Shown here: positions 1 through 12,910 of the stretch, one piece after another
Layout: each line of letters starts with the position of its first letter
Numbering within the stretch: position 1 is the stretch's first letter
Source: Cryptomeria japonica
Taxonomy: Eukaryota > Streptophyta > Pinopsida > Cupressales > Cupressaceae
Assembly (NCBI RefSeq): GCF_030272615.1
Contig: NC_081414.1
Span: 2,855,501-2,915,500, forward strand
Direction of reading: 5' to 3'
Length of the DNA: 60,000 nucleotides
Notes under the pieces: model-generated
Seen by the model: only the letters and a program-made list of their open reading frames with translations
Told to the model about the DNA's origin: nothing
Database searches by the model: none
Translations under genes and position numbers: made by a program

Positions 1-623
1 CAATGCGAGGCAAGAACATGAATGTCTTCATTTATAGAGCTTTGGCCAATGGCTCTTATCGCCAATCTAGACTCTTCTTGAATGCAATCAGTTTTTAGAC
101 GATCAAACTTAGGAAGTCTAGATCGTGCACTTATCCCTTGAATGAATGATTCCCAAGAAGAAGGGAGACCATTGAGGGCTAACATGGTTAACTCTTTACT
201 TTCAATTGTGTGACCAATGGTGGAGAGCTGGTCTCTCAGTTCTGTTATCCTCATGAAGTATGAGGTGATAGATTCGCCCTTGATCATCTTTACATGATGG
301 AGTTGTTGCTTTAGGGAAAGAGCTCGACTTGTGTTGTTTATCTCATACATGTTCTCTAATGATTTGAACATGTCAAAGGCAGTCTCCATCTTGGAGATAA
401 TTGGCACGATATGATCTTTCACTGAGTCAACTAACATCTTCATGGCTTTATTGTTCTTTCTCATCCATTGAAGCTTTTTATCTTCTTCTTCTGATTCTGG
501 TATAGCTTTCTTTACGAATTCATCTAATTCGTTGTCTCTTAAGGCAATCATAATCCTAAACTTCCAAGATACAAAGTTGGAAGCTCCTTCAAGGCAATCC
601 TCAAATCTAACACCATTCACCAT
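1..623 (-). CDS. Ty1/copia gag polyprotein, N-terminal part (cut by window edge)
   Basis: The minus strand reads open from the ATG at 621-623 to the window edge, about 207 codons. It begins MVNGVRFEDCLEGASNF and contains a WKFRIM motif, an NNTSRALSLKQQL segment and FDRLKTDCIQEE, typical of the copia-type gag (UBN2 family), which forms the virus-like particle. It is clearly homologous to the gag at 21007-21732. It lies about 90 bp downstream of a tRNA-Met primer site and an LTR, the expected order for the 5' end of a minus-strand copia element. No zinc knuckle is reached. No stop or frameshift is seen in this part, so the element may be fairly young. Confidence 0.85.
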   Translation of the reverse strand, partial: MVNGVRFEDCLEGASNFVSWKFRIMIALRDNELDEFVKKAIPESEEEDKKLQWMRKNNKAMKMLVDSVKDHIVPIISKMETAFDMFKSLENMYEINNTSRALSLKQQLHHVKMIKGESITSYFMRITELRDQLSTIGHTIESKELTMLALNGLPSSWESFIQGISARSRLPKFDRLKTDCIQEESRLAIRAIGQSSINEDIHVLASH

Positions 624-711
624 TGTGACTTATAGAAGAGAGTGAGGAAATTGAGGATATATAGAGAGTAGTCTCGCCTATATAAATCTGATCTTGATCT
701 TTTCTTATGCT

Positions 712-724
712 GGCTCTGATACCA
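712..724 (-). other. Primer binding site, initiator tRNA-Met type
   Basis: On the minus strand this reads TGGTATCAGAGCC, the standard copia primer site complementary to the 3' end of initiator tRNA-Met. It directly follows the TTTAACA end of the LTR at 725-1588. It fixes the element's orientation and the inner LTR boundary. Confidence 0.9.
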
Positions 725-1588
725 TGTTAAAGTGGATCAGACATATATATAGGTAATTTTAAATTTTAATATAGTACTTATTCACAAAGATGTCAACTGC
801 TGTACATCCAAGGATAAATTCTGCTGGATATATTTGTCACAGTATTAACCGCTTTTGCTTATTCCTTTGACTGCAGATTACAACTTGCAATGGAGTATTC
901 TTCACACTAGTGATTACCACTTCCATGGCAGTCACCCTTGATGTCGACGTGCTGACTGTCGCTATCTTTTGTCGATATCGACCTGCAGATTGTTTCTTAC
1001 TTATCACATTAACCTTGCCTTCAATCCATGTAGATGCAGATTGCAACAGGTGATACACACAGTCGGTTATCTCTTCCACAGCTGTCACATTTCCAGATTG
1101 TTGATCTGCTGGTCTCTTTTTCATCTTATCTGACTTTCATCAACAGCATGCTATTTAAAGCAATGGTGGTCCACAAAGGAGTCACGACTCCTTGTGGATT
1201 CGACATGATTCCTCAAGGAGTCATGACTCCTGTGTGGAGACACGTCAGCATCCATTAACTAAAACATAACCCACAATAATATCGTCGGGCTTGCAAGAGA
1301 TATAATCGGTTAACCAAACCGATAGTGATATGCTATCATTTGCAATGAATCGATAATGTTAATTAATGAATTAATGTAATTAATATTATGAATAATTAGT
1401 AATTAATAATTATTCATAATATTGATTATAATATATAATCATAATATTAACCAATCAATACATAAATATATATCTATATGTGATCAGAATAATACGGATA
1501 GATATATGAATGAATACAAGAGAAATGTCTAAGGTCGTAATGCCAATTAGACATGTGATTCATCCGACCGATGCTATCTATTTTAACA
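725..1588 (-). repeat. 5' LTR of minus-strand copia element
   Basis: The 864-bp block starts TGTTAAA and ends TTTAACA, a perfect 7-bp terminal inverted repeat, and directly abuts the primer site. The minus strand has a TTTAAATAG promoter-like box near 1150-1158. The outer edge is set by the inverted repeat only, since the partner LTR is outside the window. Sequence right of 1588 reads as continuous family A repeat ('atccacgac'), consistent with insertion into that element. Confidence 0.7.
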
Positions 1589-2754
1589 TCCACGACCCTA
1601 GGATGATATCTCCAACTTGTTCTTGAGTGCAAGAAATCCACGACTTTGAGTGACTTGATGAGGTGATCACAAAAGTTGGGTGAGATCCACGATTTAATGA
1701 CTTAATGCTTAGAGGGGCTTAGACAAGAGAGTTCGCCTCAAATCAGCTTCACCTTCATTTTTATCCTTCACTTCACGGAATCCACAACTTAGAGCTCTTG
1801 AGGGGTATGTTAGAGGATTGTTGTAATGATCAAATTTGTCCTTGAACCTTTAAATTTCACAAACAAGGTGTTTTAATGATCAAGATAGGTGAGAGCTGAA
1901 GTGAATGATTTTATCCATGACTTCATGATCAAATGCAAGATTCGTCCATCACTTCCCAAAATCCACAACTTGAAGATGGAGAGCAACACTTGTCCTTGAC
2001 TATGTGAAATCCATGAAATGATAAAATTCACCACTTGAAAGAAGAGATCTATCCATGAGATGCTGAAATCCACAAAAAAGGCATCTTGGCAGATTTTTCA
2101 TGCACCAAAGAAATCCACGAAATTGTGGAGTTGATAACATTTTGAATCAATTAAGGAAGATTGTGTTTTGAAGAGAGCAATCTGACCTTTTATTTATACC
2201 TTCAAGGCGAAATTCACCATTAACCCAGCCAACTTGGATGAGGAAAATTGGGGTTTTAATTTTTTTTTTAAAAACAAAATAAGGGCTGGCAACATTGGCA
2301 ACATTAACCCGGCTGACCTTGATAAATGTTCACGATATGAAAACCTTTCATTTCCCTTGGAAGATTGCATCAGTATTGTGTAGTTGTTGGCAACACGGCA
2401 AAGCAAAGCTCGGTTTAAGGAATACGTCCATCCAAGCATGATCCAATGCTATTATTGATCTTAGGAGTAGATTAGATTTCTCTAAATCCTCAATCCCTTT
2501 TGTCTTTTTTTCAAATCAAGTAATTTCCACGTTCCAGCCGCATTCAAGCATTCATGTACAACATAAGTCCCCTTGTGACTCCAGCAATATCACATCAAAC
2601 CATTGAGTTATCCACACGTCAAGACCTAACAGTATAAACCTTGGAGTCATCTCAAGAGATCGCTTATTCAGCATTTGGGAAGATTTTGTTCAAGAGAGGA
2701 TAGAGTATTCAATACTTTATTCTGTGTTCGAAGTGTCATAAAACACACATCAAC
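1589..2754 (+). repeat. Family A LTR, 3' part (interrupted by the copia element)
   Basis: The end, ACACACATCAACA at 2754, and about 400 bp before it match the 3' ends of the units at 28148-31511 and 33814-41804: the TTGGAAGATTGCA motif, a 'cttaggagtagatt' motif, 'ataagtccccttg', 'atcacatcaa' and 'accttggagtca' occur in the same order. The first 550 bp hold at least seven degenerate copies of an AATCCACGACTT-like motif (near 1637, 1684, 1779, 1970, 2008, 2069, 2110). The start of the LTR is missing, presumably left of the inserted copia. No gene. Confidence 0.65.
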
Positions 2755-3017
2755 AAGATGGATGGCTTATTAGACCAACTTCAAGGTACAAGCTTCCCTC
2801 CAAGATAGATACCATATTAGGATATCATCAATTTCTGGAAAACCATATTTGGAGCAAATGACAATTTATTTCAATGGTCAACTATATGCTCTAGAATGAA
2901 CAACCTTCAAGAAATAGTTTTTTGTTGTTTATTTTAATAATATATGCTTATTTTCAACAAAACAACATCTGAGAAACTAGCCAAGGTTGATCATGACCTA
3001 TGCTTGCTCTTCTGCTT

Positions 3018-3420
3018 TGTAATGTCCCCATTTTGAGCAAAATTGATTTGTGAGCATTTAGCTCAATTTCCAAGATTTCCCCGTAAGCTTCTTGGTGTGT
3101 TGGAGAGAACTCCAAACTTCTTGGAGTGCTCTAGATTGATTAGCAGTGATTTTGGTTCTTGGGAATGAGCATAGTTGGCAGTATGCAGCGCCATGACACT
3201 TTCACAAGTGTTTTTTGACACTTGGGATGTTCTCCAAACTTCTTGGAGAGGTCATCTATTTTTAAAAAGTCACCCAGTTGGTTCCAATCATCATCCTACA
3301 TCTCAGTGTCATCAGAGTTTGATTTGGATGTTGTTTCAGTGTTTTATGCAGCTCAGGTAAAATTAATTAAATGTTCACTTGTTTTTTATGTTATATTATT
3401 AAATTAACAACTTTAGTGTA
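3018..3420 (+). repeat. Family E LTR end (TGTAATGTCCCC start)
   Basis: Begins with TGTAATGTCCCC, the terminal 12-mer shared by several LTR-like units in this window. It contains two palindromic CTCCAAACTTCTTGGAG-like motifs, which also occur in the minus-strand copy ending at 26122, so the two belong to the same subfamily. The matching GGGGACATTACA end was not found between here and exon 2, so the copy is truncated or its end has diverged. The stated right edge is only where similarity stops being visible. Confidence 0.5.
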
Positions 3421-6400
3421 ATATCATTTTAAAAAGGTGTTTATGTTCGTCAATGTGGATGCTTAGGAGAAATAAGGAGGCCTTTGCACATGAAATGAAA
3501 TGTTCACCCCTAAATTTTTGTGTCTGTTTTGAAAGAATTAGACGGAGATGCAGAAAGTGTTTTTTGTTTCATGTTTCATTTACCATGTTTGATGCATACA
3601 TTGAATATGCATTGCATTGAAAGAGAATAGACAATTCATTTGCATTAAACCATATTTGTCATCATAACCAAATCAATAAGCATCAAGCATTTAAAATCAG
3701 ACTTGTAAAATTAATTTGCAGACCTGATTACAAAGCCAAGTAGTGGATTTTCATCCCTTCAAGTGAACAGAAAACTCTCCAAAAGATTCAGGACTAACAC
3801 CCAACCAAATGCAGACTTAAAACCAGAGAAACCCATGCCAAAGTGCAGATTGGAGTGACCGGCAAATACCCACATGCCCAATGAGAAATGGTGCCCACCC
3901 AAATTGAATTAACAACGGTATGTCTTAAATGGAGGAAATAGGAAGCTGGTTGCACATTTGAAATTTGAATTCCCTTGTTTGCTGCTGGTAACAGGGTCTA
4001 AACAGGTCAGCTCAGCACCTACTGCAAAATGTTAATTCGCTCTCTCAAATAGCACACTTATTGAAATAACTTTCTCCAACAGGATATCTAATATGAAATA
4101 ATACACCTAGCAATCAAATCAGCAACCCAGAAAGTCTCATATGTCTCAAATCAGATATGTATGGCCCTCCTGGGTGATACGATAAAGCTCATCACATCAT
4201 AAATGCCAAAGTATTCAACCACCAAGTGATGGTAAAGTGTTCAAGTGAGTAGAGCAACCCCCAGTAGTAAGTACTAACTTCCAAATGTGAAGCGTTGGGA
4301 AGATGAACTCAAATACCAAGTACAACAACAATATGGCCAGTAATGAGGAGTGTGGCCCAGAAACGATAAATGGTACAGACTTTCTCAAACTTCATTCTGC
4401 ATCCTTCAAAAGCTACAACCAGCATAATAACATGATCAGCAACCAACCTTAACATGAAAGACAAGTACAGTGCCCACCGTGGGTGGTCTGAAATCGTACG
4501 GACAGGCTAGGAATGGTACCGCCTGCCGAGAATGGAAAGTATAAACTAACCTTATCAAAGGTAAAAGTTAAAAGTTTGGCTTTCTACCAAAAAGTTTAAA
4601 GACTCCACAAAAGCCTCAAAGGAGGGTGGAAGGCTGTTAATGGTCAGAGCAACCATACCATTGTCATCTACTTGTTTGTTGACCGCAACAAGTTGATCAC
4701 TAAGATCTTTGGATTTTAGAATATGCTCTAACAAAGACCCCCTTATGCAAATTGGTAGAAAAAAACAAATTCTTCAAATACAAGACTATGTTTCTGAGAA
4801 TTGATATTTATCTTTCAAACTATCTCACGGGCTATGTGCAAAGGCAGCACTTCAACTTTCAAGAATTAAATTATCTGAGACTAACAACTTGAGAATCAAC
4901 AGGGCTTCCCTATGATGTCTTTCAAAGTCACTTAGGTGATTAATAGGCCTATTTTTTGTGCCTAACAAGATTATGTCACATTCTTGGCAATAGCTAGTAC
5001 CTTGTGACTCTAGATATTATAATTTTTCCCCATGAGTTTATGTGCCTCCTATAATACTAGATTCTGTATATTTGTCATTTTCCTAGAAAACCCGGAAAAC
5101 AATCTTTTCCTAGAAATTTTGAAACCCTAGCAACCCATTAATTTGAACCAAAAAACTTCAACTTGGATTCCAAAAAATAAACTATCCCAAAAAAAGCAAA
5201 ATTTGATCTTGAAAATTTTTTCAACCCTCCTAAAATACTTTCAAATTTCAGAAAAACAAAAGAATACTGTTTTTTAATATCACGAAGCTTTGCAAGAATT
5301 TTAAAAAATTGAAATACTTGTGAACTGGAAATACCCATGATTATAGGATGTGCCCTAGCAGCAACAAAAAGGGAACCTTGGCTTTCAAAATTTCTAAAAC
5401 TCTCGTAAAGCAACTACCCATGCAAGCTCTAATAACTATGAAACCCCAAATTTTCATGCCCTAAAACCACAATTGTACAAAAACAAGCCCATGGTCATTT
5501 GATGATATCTAAAAATAATGTGAATCACATGCCCTAAACGCATCCTCAAAAATCATATGACTTCAACCCACAACCTAAAAATGATTGAAATTTTGCCCAT
5601 GCAGCATGCAATTTCCTTAAAAGAATGGAGATTTGACTGCCATGAATGCTAAAACAAGAAAAAACCTTCAAAAATGCTTGTGCGCAACTATGAATTCCCA
5701 CAATTTTCAACTCACAAATGTGTATGAAACGACCAGGATTCTTGATGCAGAGGCTTGGATTCATGACTCAACAACTTGGAAACATTTCAATGCCCTTCAC
5801 CAAGGCTTGTATCACAGATCTTCTGGCATCCCAACATCTCAAATACATAAGGACTCATAAAGAATCGGGTTCTAAACAACAACCATATCATACTTCACGA
5901 ACTCAAAACTCCCCTTCATAATGATTCCTTGCCTTATGGCTACAAATGACAATTATGGTTTCTACTGTTCACTAGACCCTAGTAACTTCAAAAACTTCCT
6001 GTAGCACTTTAATATTACATCATTGCACCCTTGATAACCTTCAAGAATCAGAGATCTATCAACCATCATATCTTATACAGAATCATTACTAACACAATAT
6101 TTCAATACCCTAGCAACTCTCACAAACATTGCTTCCACACACTTCCTGTTTTGGCAGCGACAGGAGCCTATACAGAAAAATGACAGTTTGACCCCTCAAA
6201 AGGCCTTACTAATTTTTCTGATAAAAAGAAAGTTTTATTATAACATCATTAGCCTTCCTCTCAACCAAGTTTCAGATCTATACTTAACCATACATAGTTG
6301 TACTAACATATTTTCTAACTGCAGATTCTGGAAACTATTTTCTGAACACGTTGCCTTCACAAAAATGATCATAACTTACTCATTTCTCAATGAAAATCGA

Positions 6401-7199
6401 TAAAACTTGAAGAAAATTAAATTTAGTTCATGTACCAAACAAATAAAAGTGGTTTCATACCAATATCAAGCCATATATGTCCATACAACTTGCTACAATG
6501 TGACTGTTCCTGTCTTCACCAGTCTGATTTTCACTATGAACTGCAACAAACAGTCATTAATAACTTTTGAAATATTGACCATGAAGCCAATCACTCCGGT
6601 CAGATTGGATATTGCTTAGTTACAAAACTTTTCTCCAATTTATAGCCAGATCCAATGGTTAAAACAAAAGTTATGAGGATTTTACCAAAACGGGTAACAC
6701 TTGGCAGGGTTTTGACAGTTTTTGGAAAAACAATCATATCTCACAAAATACATCATAAAAATGCACAAGAATGGATTCATATGAAATCTATGAAGTGACC
6801 AGGATTCTTCTAATTAGTAACCCTTAATGCAACTATAGAAACCCTTTTCACGACTTTACCCTAAAAACTTCTAGTCCTTTAAACACAATCTCAAACAATG
6901 CTCCCAATTTGTCAGGTGGCCTTGTGAACTTGTCCTATGCCTTTTGACTTCCTCCTTCTGAAACTCCTCCAAATTCCATACAATCAAATCAATCCAACTA
7001 TAATACCTATTCTAGTAAAAATCGAAGAATGAGATTTGGAGAAAATGGCATGCTTTCTCAAGTTAAGAGCATTGCATTTTATTATTAAACATATGCGACA
7101 AATAGAAAGCAATTATAGTCTAACAATAGATGGCAATTATAATAACCTCATAAAAGGCTAACTACATTTTATTATATTATTATTCTAATATCTACCATC
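3421..7199. other. No recognisable gene; A-rich, probably decayed repeats
   Basis: About 3.8 kb of intron 2. I see only short ORFs without family resemblance, and stretches with repeated words such as 'ccctagcaac' and 'aaaattttgaaacc' that suggest old LTR sequence. No splice-flanked exon of the fibrillin gene, tRNA or TE domain could be supported. Confidence 0.5.
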
Positions 7200-8260
7200 A
7201 ACAAAAAAGTTAATGAAGATGATATGGTTTCTCATGTTATCAATAGTTTGCTATTTTCCTATGAAAATTTTGTGGATTCTCTGCATCTGCTAGTAAAGAG
7301 TCAAACTCTCACATTTTAAAAAGTTAATCCATATTACCATAAAAAGCATGGAGAAAAGAGCAAGTGGGAAGGTTTAATTCTAGACAATTTGAGAGTATGC
7401 TTGCTGAGCAATATAAAAATAAAGTGAAGAAAATTCAACTTTTGAATCATAATCTAACAGAAATTCCAAGATGACAACATGGCCTATCCTGCATTAACAA
7501 GAATTCATAAGCTCAAGCTAATATGGCAGAAATTGAAGTGGTGTAAGACTTTGAGGAATAATAGACATTCATGGTGTCTTCCTGGGACAACAGTGATGCA
7601 GATTGTTGTTTTTTTAATCTAAACCATTTCATCATTCCACTTCCTGAAAAGACTGATATGTTAAAATTTACTGTCAATCTCTGTTATTTAGGTTTTTTTT
7701 CACTGTGTGATGGTAGATCACATGCAATAGATAGGATAGGGGGTTATAGGATTACATTGAGTGATGCCACAAAATTCACAATTAGGGAAGCTAGGTTTGT
7801 TCCAAAAAATAAACAAGAACCTGGTATCTATTAGTCAACTTACAGATAACCCTAGCATTGCTATAGAATATTGTGGAAACGAATGCACTATGAAAGTTGT
7901 CAAGCAAGGAAGGATGGTTGCCCTAGGCATTAGGAAAAGTGGGTTGTACAAACTAGTTGATTTTGTCATGATTAATTTGTATGCATTAGTTATGAAGGGC
8001 AATGGTAGCATCTCATGGCATGAGAAACATGGATATCGCAGCCTCCAGTAGCTAGGCAAACTCAACATAACATACATGGTTCATGGTTTGCCAACTATCC
8101 AAGAGAAGTTGGACATGTTCCATCAAGATGCATGGAAAAGTAAAGTAAATAGCATACATACTAATCAAATAAACAACACAAGAAAAAATTTCATATCATG
8201 TGTTTCAAATTACGGTGGAAATCATATGCAAGTAGAAGTGACAAATAGCATAATGATTCA
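7200..8260 (+). pseudogene. Decayed Ty1/copia gag-protease-integrase fragment
   Basis: Plus-strand pieces in shifting frames match successive copia segments. A gag piece near 7200-7310 reads MVSHVINSLLFSYENFVDSL. A protease-to-pre-integrase linker near 7770-7960 contains NLVSISQLTDN and MKVVKQGRM. The pre-integrase region near 8015-8110 contains WHEKHGYRSLQ and HGLPTIQEKLDMF. Frameshifts (one near 7810) and stops break it. No LTR was found on either side. It lies in intron 2 of the fibrillin gene, antisense to it, 380 bp from exon 2. A dead fossil copy. Confidence 0.75.
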
Positions 8261-8637
8261 CTAGTTCTATGCACAGGAATTGTCCCATTCCATCTTATAT
8301 TAAGTATATTTTATAAACCTACATATACAGTTATAAAATGTCCACTATGAGGGCATAGAATATCATGAGGCCCAAGTTAATCTCAAGGAACAACCATCAA
8401 ACAAGATATGACAAAGTTGTATGTTATCCCATTGAAGTTGAGAAGAGATTGCAAACTATTAATCCCAGCAGATTTGTGACTCAATTTATTTTTTTCTCTC
8501 TTAGTGTGTGCTTGTTAAAAAAGACAATATATTAAAACCAAAAACCTTTAGTATTTTTTAATTTTTATGCATCTAAATTTCTACCAATTCAACATTCAAC
8601 CAATTCATAAGTATTAATTAGTGTTGAACATACAAAC

Positions 8638-8751
8638 CTGCCTCTTTAAAATTGTTTCTGAGGTGGTGTATAAAAGCTCCCATTTTCCATTTAAAAGATT
8701 AGACATAAGAGGCTGTTTTGTTGGATTTGTAGCTTCCAGATCTTGTGCAAT
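8638..8751 (-). CDS. Plastid-lipid-associated protein (fibrillin), exon 2
   Basis: This 114-bp, 38-codon exon continues exactly from exon 1 at 52844-53137. It reads [16 protein letters not shown] then [20 protein letters not shown], the first conserved block of the PAP/fibrillin domain (the NPTKxPL and NGKWELxYTTS signatures). The acceptor is a T-rich tract ending CAATCAG and the donor is CAG followed by GTTTGT; both junctions are phase 0. Fibrillins are plastid lipid-binding proteins found on plastoglobules and thylakoids; their molecular role is known mainly from genetics. The next expected block (RPKFLR) is not in the window, so intron 2 exceeds 8.6 kb. Confidence 0.9.
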
Positions 8752-9148
8752 CTGATTGATAAACATTCTTGTGTTAGAAAAACAACAAAAAGTTAAAAAT
8801 ACATAATACAAGAATTAGGATAATTTTGATCACGATGGTGACAGTCTCACTGGAGAAACGCTTGTTCTACGCAAGGCAATTCTTTTCAGATACATGAGAA
8901 TCACTAGTTCTACGCAAGACCATTTTTCACAAATCAACTTGAATCTCAATATTGGCATAAAAGAAATTGAAAATATTGCAATGTTTAATGACATTTAATC
9001 TTTGCATAAAAGTTAAAGATCACTTGTAAGTAAAAAAAAAAAGTTAAAGATCACTTTATGCTTACAACTCAGTAGAAAGTTACATATTGAATCTTCAAGT
9101 TAGATAGAATTAGAAAACAAAAAATCATTATAAACAAAAATAAAACAA

Positions 9149-9606
9149 GATTGATGGAGAAAACAAGGATTAATCTCATGTCCTCTATGATCTCTTTTAG
9201 CCAGCCCATCAATAGCATGAGACTGATGTTCATATCATGTAATTGATAGTTATGATGCCAAAATGTTTACGAGGAGTTCTCTGTATAGTGTCTCAATTGC
9301 TTGCAAACTGCTTCTAGAGTGGACAATACATGGCATCAAAACAAATGTTGTAGTTTTTCTCAAAGGTATACAATGAGGATTGATGGAGAAAATAAGGATC
9401 AATCTCATGTCCTCTATGATCTCTTTTAGCCAGCCCATCAATAGCATGAGACTGATGTTCATATCATGTAATTGATAGTTATATTGCCAAAATGTTTACG
9501 AGGAGTTCTCTGTATAGTGCCTCAATTGCTTGCAAACTGCTTCTAGAGTGGACAATACATGGCATCAAAACAAATGATGTAGTTTTTTCCAAAGGTATAC
9601 AATGAG
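9149..9606. repeat. Tandem duplication, 229-bp unit x2
   Basis: The segment from 'gattgatggagaaaa' at 9149 is repeated from 9378 with only a few substitutions (for example aac/aat and tgatgtt/tgttgt differences). No coding function is recognised; the short ORF on the minus strand is a by-product. The high identity suggests a fairly recent duplication in the intron. Confidence 0.9.
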
Positions 9607-10153
9607 GTACATAGCCTAAAATCTTGACATTTTCATTCAGCTTGATGAATAGCCTTGTAAAATTTTGAATCGATATGCTTTAGTTGGATACTGTGGATGA
9701 AATTTTTTCAGAACTTAAGAACAAAACTATATCTAGCAATGTTAAGCAGCCCGCAGCTGGCATATTTTTTGAATTAGAAACCTCACCAAGCACTCTTCCC
9801 TCTTTCCAATTTGAGACTAGTTTTTTAGCCCAATTATCAACTGTGGCATGCAATTTTTTAGCAAAACATCAGTTGTTTCTTATCAATGGAATGTGAAATT
9901 TTCTGTTAGGGCAATTTTCTGTAAGATGGAGCTCTCAAGCCTTCTTGTGCCATTTTAAGTTTAGTAACCTTTGAATGGAAGGCTGGTTATCCCTATTGGC
10001 TAATTTAAATGCCATAAAACCTTAGACCCTTTGCCACTAGGATTTGAAATAATATAAGGACATTTGAGTTTAATATTACAAATTCACACTTGTGTCCTAT
10101 ACTAAGTTTCCTAAGCATTACTTCTACTGCCAAAGCTTGCACCACAAGAATGG
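9607..10153. other. Intronic sequence, nothing recognised
   Basis: About 550 bp between the tandem duplication and the start of the family A LTR. One 70-codon plus-strand ORF (9684-9896) has no family resemblance I know. No RNA gene or TE ends were seen. Confidence 0.5.
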
Positions 10154-12664
10154 TGTTGTGCATTAAGCACACATCATCCTATTTCACAGGGAACCCCAAG
10201 TTTTTTTTTGTTGCAATATGTCTGTCCGTAAGAGAGAGAGTTAGGCGTTTTAAGAGCCCGAGTCAAAATCAAGCAATCCAACCAAAATCGATCATTCCTT
10301 GTAGAATCCCGAGTTCTTAGGGTAAAGCAAAAAACAAGAATGGAGGGCGTTTGAAACATAAATCTCACTTTGTTTCTCAGAGGCCCGAGCTTCCATACGA
10401 AGAGAAAGGCATTCAAACACAAACTCATGCATTTTACTCTATGAACCCGAAGCACTTGCCGTTGCTTAAAACAAAATCGCGCGTTTCTAATACAATGCCC
10501 CAAATTGCAAAGGGCATTACAACTTAAATGCAAACAAAGAAAATCATGCAAAAGGGTCAAAATACCTGAAATGAAGAGCAATGAGCATTCAAAACAGAGG
10601 TTTGGCAATTTATGTTGTTTTGCAAATCGTGCAGTTGCCCAGAAAGTTTGAGTCATACCAAAATCGCACATCCCTCTCACAGGCCTGAAAATCACTAAGA
10701 TGAATGATCAAAAGGTTCAAATCGTGCAATATCATCATATGAGCCGAAATCTTCAAAGGCCTCATTGAGCCGAAATTAGAGACCACCTAAAATTCGTGCA
10801 AAATGACTTAGAAGCCTGAAGTTCATAAGAGGCGATAAGGTTTGCAAAATTGGCTTTCAGGCTGAAAATGATAAAAATGGGTAAAACTTGCGAAGTAAGC
10901 TTATAGGCTGAAATTGGCTAATAGAACGAAGTCGCGAAATCGACTCATTTAGCTGAAAAAGCTTCAAATGCCTAAGTCGTGCTCTTCATTCTTTTAGGCC
11001 GAAAATAACCCAAAGGCAAAGTCGCGCGATTTATTTCTTGCAAAAGGAACAAAAAGGCCCAAAGTTCACACAAAATCGCCCAAAACATATCAAAAGTCCG
11101 AATTTTATAAAAGAGCAATATAAACCAAACTAGGGTATTTTGCTAAAATTGCAAGAAACAATGTCACGCATTTTTACTTGAAATGCCGAATTTCATTCAA
11201 ACAACTTGAATTACCCAAACTCGGCCTTTTCCCACAACTTGCAAAGAACACAAAAGTTCTCATTTTTTTAAATGGAAATACCGAATTTGGGCAAAGTCTC
11301 ACATTTTCATCTAAATGGCCAAGTTTTCTTCAACAAGGGACATTTAAAAGTTAATTTTTTTTTTGTTAAATTAATTTATTTTTTTTCAAAATGATTAATT
11401 CAAGTCAAAATTGATAGCTTGCATAATCAACGACATCAGGAAGAGCTAGAGCGTCAGCTTGAAGCGCAAATTGGAGACACGATCCCGAGCGACACCAAGA
11501 AGCAAGAATGAGGAACATGCTGCAAGGCGCAAGGTCGAAGCAGCAAAGCACAGGGAAGCGCACCACCGCTGAATCAGAGTTGAAGTCCACCAACCAAACC
11601 GAAGACAAAGAGCACACAGAATGCAACGAATGTATGCATTCTCAAAAATGCACAACTGGAATTAATTCCAGAAATCAGTTTAAAAAATTGAAATGCTTTA
11701 TTGTACATGACTGCCTGTGGGCCCCGTTCAAGATATTTTAAAACAAGGGGACACAGGTCAGTTATTTCCAACTACTAGATCGACTTGAATTGATGCCAAA
11801 CAGTTGTAGGTAGTTGAAAATATGGTTGGGGGGATAACTGAGATGGGCAGTGGTTAAGGCTACCAAGTTCTAGAAGGCAGATTAGGAATGTTGGATGCAG
11901 TCATTCCTGGCCCTTGGTTTGAATTGTAAAATCTATAAAAGGCAGGATGCCTCTCATTGTAAAGGGTGATATTTTTAGGGTTAGACAGTTAGATTCTAGT
12001 TAGATTTTTTTAGAGTTAGACAGATAGAGCAGGTTAGAGTTTTTGTAGAAAGTTAGATTTTAGTAGTTAGGAATGGAGTAGAACTGCAACAGAAATTGTT
12101 GTAATAGCAGCTGAAATCAATATATGGACATTGATTTGGTGTTTATCATCTTGGTTTTATTCTATTTGCATGGTTTCCTTCAACAGGTTTAGATAGATCC
12201 TTTTGGTGTGCAGGTATTTGATGGATTTGGGTTCATATAATTGGGGATATACCGATTGTGTATCCCTATGTATGGTTAGTCTGAGCCTTTAAAATTGTGT
12301 TTAGTTCAATTGCAGGTGTCCATCTGAGCTGTGCCAAAATTGGGTGTTTGGGCATGCACCTGCGATCTGAAAATCTTCTAAATCTCCCTTGAAGATTGCA
12401 CCGTTCTTGCGAGGTTGTGAGTTATTATGTCCAAGCAGGGATTGGTTTGGTTATGTTGAATCTGTCTACTCACACACCAGTCTAGTTAATTTTAGGTCTC
12501 CTATCCCTTCTCTTTTTCTTTTATTTCGCAATCTGAAAATTGCAGTAGACCAACTTGTTGCAAACGTAAGGCCCCTTGTGCTCCCAACAAAACACATCAA
12601 ACAACTGAGTTATCCTACAGTCATGAACTGACAGTTGGAACCTTGAGGTCGTCCACGTTGATCA
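10154..12664 (+). repeat. Family A LTR (solo), second copy
   Basis: The start TGTTGTGCATTAAGCACACA aligns with the starts of the units at 28148 and 41804 (TGTnGTGnC...CACACATC). The last 300 bp carry the family's 3' motifs (GAAGATTGCACC, 'acacatcaaacaactgag', 'accttgaggtc') and end near CCACGTTGATCA. A TATA box (CTATAAAAGG, about 11934-11942) precedes a transcribed-looking region. Between 10240 and 11100 there are many degenerate copies of a motif around AGGCCGAAA and TCGCGAAATC. The flanks AATGG (left) and AATGT (right) resemble a TSD but overlap the end by one base, so the exact right edge is uncertain. No second LTR or internal genes. Confidence 0.65.
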
Positions 12665-12870
12665 ATGTAATGTCCCCTACTAGGTTTAGTCTCGTTTTAA
12701 CCATAATTAATCCATATCAATGTACTTATGACTAAACCCAAATTGATTAGGAGACAAAACTATCTTAAACATCACATTTCATAACAGAGAAACATAACCT
12801 TCTAGTTGATATCAAATTAATAATTCCATCTGATTTATAATCTTATATTTACTTACTCATTCAAATTACT

Positions 12871-12910
<40 letters not shown>

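Noticed and set aside
1-8637. Exon 3 of the fibrillin gene in intron 2
   Set aside because: I looked for minus-strand sequence encoding the next conserved block (RPKFLR, then a WPFFNQV-like segment) and found none.
10174-10695. 173-codon minus-strand ORF
   Set aside because: It is rich in Cys, Phe and Arg without any domain, and lies wholly within the repeat array of a family A LTR.
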